A stretch of 64,000 bases of DNA from Haematococcus lacustris. Its lineage: Eukaryota > Chlorophyta > Chlorophyceae > Chlamydomonadales > Haematococcaceae. The position numbers were made by a program, and so were the translations under genes. How positions within the stretch are numbered: the stretch's first letter is position 1; the number at the start of each line of letters is the position of its first letter. A model generated the notes under the pieces. That model saw nothing but the letters and a program-made list of their open reading frames with translations, was not told where the DNA came from and made no database searches. The stretch lies in the NCBI GenBank assembly GCA_030144725.1, contig JASKMD010000004.1:9145339-9209338 (forward strand). The letters run 5' to 3'. Shown here piece after piece: positions 33,140 to 43,459 of this stretch.

Positions 33140-33262
33140 TTGCAAACCAGTACTGGCTATAAACCAGTACTGGCTCAAAACCAGTACTGGGTGACAACCA
33201 GTACTGATGCTCGACCAGTACTGGTTGTCAACCAGTACTGGCCCCCAACCAGTACTGGTTGC
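33140..33262. repeat. Seven dispersed CCAGTACTGG palindromes
   Basis: Seven copies (one ending TGA instead of TGG) with irregular linkers of 7-11 bp unlike those of the large arrays. The palindrome alone is conserved. Confidence 0.8.
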
Positions 33263-33429
33263 CTCGCAGAACAGCACGACAGGCCAACGCTGGATTCTCG
33301 CCAACCGCTTGGCGTTGATTTTTTTTTCCAACAGCGTTGGCTTGCATATGAGCAACTGAAGACTTCCATCAAAAAAAAAAGTACCCTTGGGTGGCACTTA
33401 TAATGCGATCTTTTCTGCGAGTGTAGCCA

Positions 33430-33540
33430 GCCCACCCTAGCCCAGCCCAGCCCAGCCCAGCCCAGCCCAGCCCAGCCCAGCCCAGCCCAGCCTAGCCTAG
33501 CCTAGCCTAGCCTAGCCTAGCCTAGCCCAGCCCAGCCCAG
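33430..33540. repeat. AGCCC / AGCCT pentamer array
   Basis: About 20 pentamers, the reverse complement of the GGGCT unit in the giant array at 39660. It borders the inverted dispersed repeat. Confidence 0.85.
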
Positions 33541-33790
33541 CCTGATTTGGTGCCATGGGGCATAGGCAGCAAGGCAAAGTGCTTAGCAGTCCCGTAGTGA
33601 GTGTTAGCTATAGCAAGGAGGTGCAGCCAGTCCTTGCTTGTTGTGCACATAGCATAGGTGGTGTATGAGGCATGAGTCATTGTGTTGTGGTGGTGGTGGT
33701 GTGTTGTTGAGGTGTTGTTGTGTGGTGTTGCCACCTCTTACATCAATGCATGTGCTCAGCATCAGCGGTTCATGTCTTCTGTAGTGGTTT
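33541..33790. repeat. Dispersed repeat, copy 2 (inverted relative to 28500-28790)
   Basis: Matches the reverse complement of copy 1, including CCATGGGGCATAGGCAGCAA, GCTTAGCAGTCCCGTAGTGA and CATGCATGTGCTCAGCATCA-like ends. Confidence 0.75.
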
Positions 33791-34910
33791 TGCAAGGCGT
33801 TTGAGCTTCGAGACATGTATTGATGTATTGATTTTGCGTGACATGTGCCTGCTGAAGTTGAGGGAGAAGCTGAAGGTTGAGGCACCACGGCACATGTAAC
33901 ACTGAAAGCTAGAGCAATCCCGAGCCATCCTGAGAACATAGTGCCAAGTGATGATGTAGTGCTGTCATGATGCAGCCTATATCTGCATAGAGTCATGCCG
34001 CGACGTGAATGAGGTGAGGGGTGCCAGCTGGCTGACTTGCGCGCATAATTACAAATTATATGCTCCATGCACTGACATGCAAGCAGGCGTACTGCACTTG
34101 TGCCGTTGGCTTACGGCGTGCGTAGAAGGATTAGTAGCCTCGCCTTATGATGTGCGTGAGTCTTTTAGGAGCGAAAAGCACAGGTCAGGTTTGGGCGGGC
34201 GACGATCTGAGCTAGTCTTTTGCGGAGGGTGGGTGCCGCATACGCCTGTTACACCCGACTGCGTCAAAATTTTGTCGCGAGCTACACGGAGCTTCGCGCC
34301 CCAGACCGTCTCACATTTGCGGGGCCAATGGCGGGGGTGACCTACACTCAGGATGTCCCAACATGGGATTGGTAATCTTCATGCAAGTACTCGCTACACA
34401 GTGCACCGATTTCGGTAGCGTTTGTTGCATTGGCACCTGCGAATTACTCCGCATCCACTGGCAAGCGGCGCGTTAATCCTTGCATTAGAGGCCATGCCGG
34501 CGCAAGCGATCGCGGACACACCTCAGCTGCTCACAGCCGATTGTTCTAGTGGTATGTAGCGGCATCAGTGATAGAACTGCGCTTGCTATCGAGCCAGAAG
34601 TACAATCAATGTTTAGCCCGCCAGGCTCACTCCGCGAACCTTTCATTGGTGCAGGCGTTGTCGGAGGACCGTCGTTGGGCAAGTTGACACGCGACATTGC
34701 AGCGAGGTGCGATAATGTTCGTTTCTCCCTAGCCGGCTATACAAAAAATGGGACCCCCTTGCACAAACCGGCGTATTGTGAACCGACCACTGTGACTTCC
34801 CAGAATTTGCCGTGTCAACTTTGTTCCTAAGCCAACGAAGCAGCTGTTGGAGAAGAAAGCAAAGCATTCCATCAACCAGGCTTGTGGAAACATAAGTTGG
34901 CGTGACCTAA
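33791..34910. other. Non-coding stretch with a foldback-type terminus
   Basis: GCCAATGGCGGGGGTGAC at 34324-34341 matches the foldback terminus in the right-end orientation and, with GGGGCC before it, the solo end at 13781. No opposing end was found nearby. No credible gene. Confidence 0.4.
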
Positions 34911-35592
34911 CTTTGCCTTGCAGTGCTGACTAGCCTACCGGAACCCTTGCAGCCCGCCCCACCCCCTCCCACCCCCTCCCACCCCCTCCCAGCCCCAGCC
35001 CCTACACCCGGCTGCTGCTGGTGCTGCCCCTGGGCTGCCCCCCCCTCCTGCTGCACCCCCCTGGCAGCAGCAGGCAGCTGGTGCTGGTGCTGCCCCTGGG
35101 CTGCCCACCCCTCCAGCTGAGCAGCAGGGGGTCAGGGCGGAGCTGGACACCAGAGTGGCCAGGTAGTAGGTACTACTCACGAAGCGGTCAAGCAATGCAG
35201 CAGCGTTGTATACTTCCGAGCATGGGTGGAGGGGCGTCGTTACATCGGTTTTGCGTGCCATGTGCATTGTTTTGACTGCGGCGACTGTCCCTGACTGTTT
35301 GCAGAGGCTACTGGGCCACGTCGGTCGCGGCGGTCGGTCGCGGCGAGGCCCGCATGAGCAAAACTGGCATGCATTTGAATGTCAAGATTTGAGCCGCCAT
35401 AGCACTCAGCACACTGCACAATATTTAATGTTACAAGCTGCACCGCATAGCTGACAGAGTCCTCTACCCAGGGATGTGCGAGTCATAAATAGAAACCACG
35501 TGGCTGAGACGCGGCGTCGTTTTGATTACCAGGGGTCGGTTTCCTATCATTTCCAGCCATATTTTGTTAGTTGGGGTCGCCTGACCTACACC
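34911..35592. repeat. Segmental repeat R, copy 1
   Basis: Paralogous to 45575-46350 in the same orientation. It runs from a CTTGCAGTGCTGAC start, through a GC-rich CTGCTGCTGG/CCCCTGGGCTGCC minisatellite, then GGTACTACTCACGAAGCGGT and GCGCATGAGCAAAACTGGCAT-like sequence, to TTTTGTTAGTTGGGGTCGCC. Length about 680 bp; probably a dispersed element of unknown class. Confidence 0.75.
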
Positions 35593-35639
35593 CTGTCAAC
35601 AGCCTGCACTGTAGCGTATGTAAGCATACTATATGTGAG

Positions 35640-35912
35640 CATAGCACATGCACACGCCCACCATGTCATAACATGAATACCGCAACCAGCTAAGCATATC
35701 GCCATGATTCATGTGCACATCATGTCATCAGCATAGCACATGCACACCCCCACTATGCCATATCATGAATACCGCACATAGCACTAAGCGTATCGCCATG
35801 ATTCATTCACTCATTCATTCATTCATTCATCAATTCATTCATTCATCCATTCATTCATTCATCCATTCATTCATTCATCCATTCATTCATTCATTCATTC
35901 ATCATGTGCACA
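35640..35912. repeat. Local duplication plus (ATTC)n microsatellite
   Basis: A segment holding AGCACATGCACAC and GTATCGCCATGATTCAT-like sequence is duplicated about 95 bp apart. The second copy's final CATTC has expanded into an imperfect ATTC tetranucleotide run. Confidence 0.7.
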
Positions 35913-36190
35913 TCACTTAATCTTCTGGTTGAGAGCGCCTCTAGTGGACCAGCTGTCAGCCTGCCACCATGCAGGCACCTCAATGGTGTCGAAGATGTCT
36001 GTGCTGATTGTGATGTCAAAGCACCGTGCCCAGGGCTGCTCAGACATGAGCCGCAGTGACTGGTGCATGGCTACAGAAACACTTTCCTCCACATCGTAAA
36101 AAGTGGCCTCCTGCACAGCCTGGTCACCAGCAGCACTTCAGGCATGAGCTGCACCAGCTGGCGTCAAAACTCCAACAAGGGCGTCCAGTC
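35913..36190 (-). pseudogene. LRR-family C-terminal fragment
   Basis: The frame reads SVAMHQSLRLMSEQPWARCFDI, close to the C-terminus of gene A (SVAMHDSLQLMVEQPWARWLDI), and stops shortly after. The preceding LRR region is missing apart from ACTCCAACAAGGGCGTCCAGT-like remnants. It is a decayed relict joined to a spacer copy. Confidence 0.75.
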
Positions 36191-37810
36191 ACTAGAGCAG
36201 TAGCCTACGAGGGTCCCCGACGACCTGGCGAGCGGGGGCGAGCGGGGGCAAAGTCAGCCTGAAGACTAGCAGTAGGTTGTTGGGCGGCAGTGACGTGACG
36301 GACTCTTGTGTGGCACTTCTAATCTGCCTGGTGGTGAGGTGCCTCGTCGTGCTGTTCTAGCATGTATACAGCAGGGTCAGCCACCACGCACCGCTGCAAC
36401 TGACCACAGCAATCTCTCCTCGGCTCGTCACACATCTGATCTGCCGGGTGCTGATGTTTACTCGGTAAGCCGTATCAATCTCTCCCTGGGTCATTGGACA
36501 GAGAGCAGGTGGCAGAATAGGTCCAATAGCTTAGGCAACAGGCAGGCAAGAGCTGTGGCATATGCCGCTGACAGGTTAAGACCACCATGGTGGAGGCAGC
36601 AGCCTGAGTCAGGCTCTCTGCTGCTCTCTTAGGAGGGCAGCAGGGTGACATGAGCTAAGCTGCAGTGCAAGCCCCTGCTCTCCAGCCTGTGGGGGGCTGT
36701 GAGGGGCTGTGAGGGGCCAGGCTGGGCTGCTAAGGTGCCTGGGAGTACTCAGGGGCACCACACCAGGCCCTCACTGTATTGCCACACCGCTGTTATGGCT
36801 GGGACCACCGTCACTGGCCAGGTGCTGCTCATTGCTCCTTGATGCACTCAATGGGGCAGCCAGGGTCAGTTAGCCAGTGTCCTACTCCCCTGCAGCCCGA
36901 GCTATTGCCTGAACTCACAGCTATGTGCAGGCAGTGTGGGTGTCAGCCTGGCTGACTGGCAACAGCACTGACCAGGCTACCCCAGGGGCTGGTTGCTGGC
37001 AGCAGTGGACACCCTCCTGCATATCATATCATATCTGTGCATATCAAATGGCCGAGTTCTCCATGCAACCATCATGCAACCAGCCAATGATGCATTCAAC
37101 GCTTGCCACATCACACCAGACTGACCTGCTCGCCCAACCCTCCTTATGCTTCCACTATCCAGCACGCCCCTGTACACATCATATGTCCATGCTGTTACCC
37201 TTCTACACACTCCTGGGCTCAGTGGAGCGGACGAGCAGGTACGACAAGGGCCGCTCCACAGTCTGTAGACTTGCCAGGATGCAGCCCCCAGCAGCCCGCC
37301 ACCAATCGCCAGCTCCAGCAGCTGCTCCCCTGCAATGCACCTGATCGCGCAGGGTTTAGGGAGAAAGCACTCTGCCTCATCCTCTCGCTCAGCAGCCACC
37401 CTGACAAAGCCTGACTGCTGACTCCACATCTCCCACCTCCTGCTGCCTCCACTCCATGCAGTGCCACCTCTCCACCACCATGACATGACATGACCCGCTG
37501 CTACTGACTGTGATCACTTTGAGTCGCGGTGGAGGTGTCGCCATCATCCCACCGCCACTGTGCTGTACTGCGGGGTGGGGCGACGCTGCAACAGGGCAGT
37601 AGGGCAACAGGGTGGCAGGACTGCCACCCACCAGCAGGCTGTTGTCAACTAGGTTGCAGCAAAAGCTGCAGTAGCAAGCGGTGGCATGGGGGCTGCCAGC
37701 TGCTGCTCGACACTGCCTTCTCTCACAACCACTGCTGCCAGCTCCTGTTGCTGTGCTCAGCACTACTGCTGCTGCTCCACCTGCTCCGTCTGTAGCTGAG
37801 CATATTTGAG
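36191..37810. repeat. LRR-block spacer, copy I
   Basis: 36300-36560 matches 54100-54300, and 36890-37800 matches 54750-55660 and 58640-59450. Shared landmarks are GTCAGCCTGGCTGACTGGCA, TGACCTGCTCGCCCAAC, GTTTAGGGAGAAAGCACTC and CCATCATCCCACCGCCACTG. Short frames are partly conserved between copies but show no domain. The MITE begins a few bases after this copy ends. Confidence 0.7.
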
Positions 37811-37813
37811 GTA

Positions 37814-38722
37814 CCGTACTATCCCTTTTGATTCGCGAGGCCCCGAAAAATATAATTAAATACTCGTTCCCGACCCCAAAAAAACATTGTTTACTTTTTC
37901 CCGATGCAAAAGTTGTTGCAAAACACAACTTTAACAATGTGGGTGTGCTTGGAAATATTCAAGACAGCCATTCCTTGCATACCAAGTCAATCCTCCATGG
38001 TTAACACATTTTGTGTACATATGTCAAGCCAATGTCAAGCCAATGTACATATGTGTACATATGTCAAGCCAATGTACATATGTCAAGCCAAGTCCAAGCC
38101 AAGTCAAAGCCAAGTCACTGCCTCTGGGCAAGGGCACTGTAAATGTGCACCAGGTCACCCTCTAGACTTTGCACTAGATAGGGCACTGAACCTCCCCCAT
38201 GAAATCATGGTGCTCCTGTGGTTGCTTGCAGTGTCGGCATATCTCTGCATCCTCCTCTGAACACTCAAATCTGCGTGCCCTAGCAGTCACCCATGCCACA
38301 GCCTTCGCCAAGGCAAGCACACCAGTGGCTGACTTGGTGCGGCCAGCCTCCCGAGCTGCTGTCCCAGCTTGCCCAGTCACCCTTGCAGCTGACCTGGTGC
38401 AGCCAGCCACCCCGGCTGCTGCCCCAGCCTGGCCAACCACCCCAACAGCTGACTTCGTGGGGCCACCCGCTGACTTGCCTACTACCCACCCCTTTGATGG
38501 AGCATTTCATCGTGTTGGTCAACCTGGCGTAGCAAATTTTCGGCTGCGTCGTCGGCACTGATGCCACGGACCACAAAGAGGTCCATCGCAACACCATATA
38601 CGCAGGTCAAATAATTGTTTGACCACTTCGCGATTCAGAAATAAACCACATTGTTTACTCGTTCGCGATTTCGCGAGGGCAAAAAAACGATTCGCGGACG
38701 CGAATCAAAAGGGAGAGTACGG
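37814..38722. mobile_element. 909-bp MITE with 23-bp TIRs and TA flanks
   Basis: The left end CCGTACTATCCCTTTTGATT and the reverse complement of the right end CCGTACTCTCCCTTTTGATT agree over 23 bp with one mismatch. Both are flanked by TA, as expected for Tc1/mariner-type insertion. Sub-terminal AAAAAAACATTGTTTAC / GTAAACAATGTGG sequences are also inverted. The interior has GTCAAGCCAATGTACATAT repeats and a 60-bp minisatellite. A minus-strand segment reads RRFECSEEDAEICRHCKQPQ, perhaps a captured cysteine/histidine-rich exon. No transposase. Confidence 0.75.
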
Positions 38723-39659
38723 TATAGGGAAAAGTATAGGCGTCAATATTTTTCCATAAGTCGCGTCAGTTTACCAAGGCCGCAAAGTGCTAGCAGCCAG
38801 ATCCGCGTGTTCCGCAAGTGAAGCGCAAGTCGCGAGTGTGCTGGTTGCATGTATGGCTTGCACGTCGCAACTTGCAAGTCGCGGGTTATTAAAAAACTCT
38901 CGTTCCGCTAGTGATGCAACCTCAACGTAGCCAATGCGATGCTATGCGATGCTACGCGATAGCGACCATATTGCCAGGCTGGCATGTCTACTTATAAGTG
39001 CCAGGCTGGCATGTTGACTGGGAGTCAGGCTAGACAAGCAAGGGGAAAATTGGGTACCATGCTGTTCTCCACATTCAGACCACATTTTGCTACCGCGGTT
39101 GCACCGCTAGCTTCAGCGTGCTAGAAAAGTTAGCGGCTTCGAAGCGCAGGCCCGCAGGCTGAACATGGTTGTTTGGGCCTAAAGTTGTGTCCACGCAACA
39201 AGGTCGCTGTAGGGAGCGACATACATACGTATATGGTGTAAGGCAGGGGCCCGTCTCTCTCGCTGGCCAGGTCGGTTTCGTCGGTTGTACTGGGTAGCTC
39301 GACTTCCTAGCTCCTGCAAAGCTAAGTCTACTCTATCTCCTGTTGGCATGTTGGGAAGTTGCTAGCAGCAGCTTAGGGCTGCTTGTGCACAGTGGCATAG
39401 TGGGGTCAGGTTGCTCCTGTAAGACCCACTTCATCAGGTTACACAACTCTGCTTGCAACCGCCTTAACTCCGCTACTGCATCAGCTATGGCTACATGCTG
39501 GTACAATTGCTTGATCTAGTCAGCAAGGCTGCTGCTCCAGCAATGTTGCTGATGCATGATCTCTTCCCGCACTGCTTGTAGACGCTGTTATATAGCGTGA
39601 CGCGCCTGAAAACAACACATGCAACACCACATGCACAGGCAATGGCACAGGCAATGGCG
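38723..39659. other. Spacer without a supported gene
   Basis: Short local repeats (GATGCTATGCGATGCTACGC; GCCAGGCTGGCATGT twice). No credible frame. Confidence 0.35.
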
Positions 39660-42600
39660 CTGGGCTGGGCTGGGCTGGGCTGGGCTGGGCTGGGCTGGGC
39701 TGGGCTGGGCTGGGCTGGGCTGGGCTGGGCTGGGCTGGGCTGGGCTGGGCTGGGCTGGGCTGGGCTGGGCTGGGCTGGGCTGGGCTGGGCTGGGCTGGGC
39801 TGGGCTGGGCTGGGCTGGGCTGGGCTGGGCTGGGCTGGGCTGGGCTGGGCTGGGCTGGGCTGGGCTGGGCTGGGCTGGGCTGGGCTGGGCTGGGCTGGGC
39901 TGGGCTGGGCTGGGCTGGGCTGGGCTGGGCTGGGCTGGGCTGGGCTGGGCTGGGCTGGGCTGGGCTGGGCTGGGCTGGGCTGGGCTGGGCTGGGCTGGGC
40001 TGGGCTGGGCTGGGCTGGGCTGGGCTGGGCTGGGCTGGGCTGGGCTGGGCTGGGCTGGGCTGGGCTGGGCTGGGCTGGGCTGGGCTGGGCTGGGCTGGGC
40101 TGGGCTGGGCTGGGCTGGGCTGGGCTGGGCTGGGCTGGGCTGGGCTGGGCTGGGCTGGGCTGGGCTGGGCTGGGCTGGGCTGGGCTGGGCTGGGCTGGGC
40201 TGGGCTGGGCTGGGCTGGGCTGGGCTGGGCTGGGCTGGGCTGGGCTGGGCTGGGCTGGGCTGGGCTGGGCTGGGCTGGGCTGGGCTGGGCTGGGCTGGGC
40301 TGGGCTGGGCTGGGCTGGGCTGGGCTGGGCTGGGCTGGGCTGGGCTGGGCTGGGCTGGGCTGGGCTGGGCTGGGCTGGGCTGGGCTGGGCTGGGCTGGGC
40401 TGGGCTGGGCTGGGCTGGGCTGGGCTGGGCTGGGCTGGGCTGGGCTGGGCTGGGCTGGGCTGGGCTGGGCTGGGCTGGGCTGGGCTGGGCTGGGCTGGGC
40501 TGGGCTGGGCTGGGCTGGGCTGGGCTGGGCTGGGCTGGGCTGGGCTGGGCTGGGCTGGGCTGGGCTGGGCTGGGCTGGGCTGGGCTGGGCTGGGCTGGGC
40601 TGGGCTGGGCTGGGCTGGGCTGGGCTGGGCTGGGCTGGGCTGGGCTGGGCTGGGCTGGGCTGGGCTGGGCTGGGCTGGGCTGGGCTGGGCTGGGCTGGGC
40701 TGGGCTGGGCTGGGCTGGGCTGGGCTGGGCTGGGCTGGGCTGGGCTGGGCTGGGCTGGGCTGGGCTGGGCTGGGCTGGGCTGGGCTGGGCTGGGCTGGGC
40801 TGGGCTGGGCTGGGCTGGGCTGGGCTGGGCTGGGCTGGGCTGGGCTGGGCTGGGCTGGGCTGGGCTGGGCTGGGCTGGGCTGGGCTGGGCTGGGCTGGGC
40901 TGGGCTGGGCTGGGCTGGGCTGGGCTGGGCTGGGCTGGGCTGGGCTGGGCTGGGCTGGGCTGGGCTGGGCTGGGCTGGGCTGGGCTGGGCTGGGCTGGGC
41001 TGGGCTGGGCTGGGCTGGGCTGGGCTGGGCTGGGCTGGGCTGGGCTGGGCTGGGCTGGGCTGGGCTGGGCTGGGCTGGGCTGGGCTGGGCTGGGCTGGGC
41101 TGGGCTGGGCTGGGCTGGGCTGGGCTGGGCTGGGCTGGGCTGGGCTGGGCTGGGCTGGGCTGGGCTGGGCTGGGCTGGGCTGGGCTGGGCTGGGCTGGGC
41201 TGGGCTGGGCTGGGCTGGGCTGGGCTGGGCTGGGCTGGGCTGGGCTGGGCTGGGCTGGGCTGGGCTGGGCTGGGCTGGGCTGGGCTGGGCTGGGCTGGGC
41301 TGGGCTGGGCTGGGCTGGGCTGGGCTGGGCTGGGCTGGGCTGGGCTGGGCTGGGCTGGGCTGGGCTGGGCTGGGCTGGGCTGGGCTGGGCTGGGCTGGGC
41401 TGGGCTGGGCTGGGCTGGGCTGGGCTGGGCTGGGCTGGGCTGGGCTGGGCTGGGCTGGGCTGGGCTGGGCTGGGCTGGGCTGGGCTGGGCTGGGCTGGGC
41501 TGGGCTGGGCTGGGCTGGGCTGGGCTGGGCTGGGCTGGGCTGGGCTGGGCTGGGCTGGGCTGGGCTGGGCTGGGCTGGGCTGGGCTGGGCTGGGCTGGGC
41601 TGGGCTGGGCTGGGCTGGGCTGGGCTGGGCTGGGCTGGGCTGGGCTGGGCTGGGCTGGGCTGGGCTGGGCTGGGCTGGGCTGGGCTGGGCTGGGCTGGGC
41701 TGGGCTGGGCTGGGCTGGGCTGGGCTGGGCTGGGCTGGGCTGGGCTGGGCTGGGCTGGGCTGGGCTGGGCTGGGCTGGGCTGGGCTGGGCTGGGCTGGGC
41801 TGGGCTGGGCTGGGCTGGGCTGGGCTGGGCTGGGCTGGGCTGGGCTGGGCTGGGCTGGGCTGGGCTGGGCTGGGCTGGGCTGGGCTGGGCTGGGCTGGGC
41901 TGGGCTGGGCTGGGCTGGGCTGGGCTGGGCTGGGCTGGGCTGGGCTGGGCTGGGCTGGGCTGGGCTGGGCTGGGCTGGGCTGGGCTGGGCTGGGCTGGGC
42001 TGGGCTGGGCTGGGCTGGGCTGGGCTGGGCTGGGCTGGGCTGGGCTGGGCTGGGCTGGGCTGGGCTGGGCTGGGCTGGGCTGGGCTGGGCTGGGCTGGGC
42101 TGGGCTGGGCTGGGCTGGGCTGGGCTGGGCTGGGCTGGGCTGGGCTGGGCTGGGCTGGGCTGGGCTGGGCTGGGCTGGGCTGGGCTGGGCTGGGCTGGGC
42201 TGGGCTGGGCTGGGCTGGGCTGGGCTGGGCTGGGCTGGGCTGGGCTGGGCTGGGCTGGGCTGGGCTGGGCTGGGCTGGGCTGGGCTGGGCTGGGCTGGGC
42301 TGGGCTGGGCTGGGCTGGGCTGGGCTGGGCTGGGCTGGGCTGGGCTGGGCTGGGCTGGGCTGGGCTGGGCTGGGCTGGGCTGGGCTGGGCTGGGCTGGGC
42401 TGGGCTGGGCTGGGCTGGGCTGGGCTGGGCTGGGCTGGGCTGGCTGGGCTGGGCTGGGCTGGGCTGGGCTGGGCTGGGCTGGGCTGGGCTGGGCTGGGCT
42501 GGGCTGGGCTGGGCTGGGCTGGGCTGGGCTGGGCTGGGCTGGGCTGGGCTGGGCTGGGCTGGGCTGGGCTGGGCTGGGCTGGGCTGGGCTGGGCTGGGCT

Positions 42601-42959
42601 GGGCTGGGCTGGGCTGGGCTGGGCTGGGCTGGGCTGGGCTGGGCTGGGCTGGGCTGGGCTGGGCTGGGCTGGGCTGGGCTGGGCTGGGCTGGGCTGGGCT
42701 GGGCTGGGCTGGGCTGGGCTGGGCTGGGCTGGGCTGGGCTGGGCTGGGCTGGGCTGGGCTGGGCTGGGCTGGGCTGGGCTGGGCTGGGCTGGGCTGGGCT
42801 GGGCTGGGCTGGGCTGGGCTGGGCTGGGCTGGGCTGGGCTGGGCTGGGCTGGGCTGGGCTGGGCTGGGCTGGGCTGGGCTGGGCTGGGCTGGGCTGGGCT
42901 GGGCTGGGCTGGGCTGGGCTGGGCTGGGCTGGGCTGGGCTGGGCTGGGCTGGGCTGGGC
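39660..42959. repeat. Giant (TGGGC)n satellite
   Basis: About 3.3 kb, roughly 660 pentamers. I see only one imperfection, a missing G at about 42443. It runs into the second gap. Open frames in all directions (GWAGL..., PSPAQ...) are artefacts. Confidence 0.95.
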
Positions 42960-43459
42960 NNNNNNNNNNNNNNNNNNNNNNNNNNNNNNNNNNNNNNNNN
43001 NNNNNNNNNNNNNNNNNNNNNNNNNNNNNNNNNNNNNNNNNNNNNNNNNNNNNNNNNNNNNNNNNNNNNNNNNNNNNNNNNNNNNNNNNNNNNNNNNNNN
43101 NNNNNNNNNNNNNNNNNNNNNNNNNNNNNNNNNNNNNNNNNNNNNNNNNNNNNNNNNNNNNNNNNNNNNNNNNNNNNNNNNNNNNNNNNNNNNNNNNNNN
43201 NNNNNNNNNNNNNNNNNNNNNNNNNNNNNNNNNNNNNNNNNNNNNNNNNNNNNNNNNNNNNNNNNNNNNNNNNNNNNNNNNNNNNNNNNNNNNNNNNNNN
43301 NNNNNNNNNNNNNNNNNNNNNNNNNNNNNNNNNNNNNNNNNNNNNNNNNNNNNNNNNNNNNNNNNNNNNNNNNNNNNNNNNNNNNNNNNNNNNNNNNNNN
43401 NNNNNNNNNNNNNNNNNNNNNNNNNNNNNNNNNNNNNNNNNNNNNNNNNNNNNNNNNNN
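42960..43459. other. Assembly gap (500 N) inside the satellite
   Basis: A placeholder gap between two different pentamer arrays. The real distance and the junction are unknown. Confidence 0.99.

Noticed and set aside
32627..33397. Frames in the CCCTAG tract (ARARAR, LGLGLG, SPSPSP)
   Set aside because: Hexamer repeat open in several frames.
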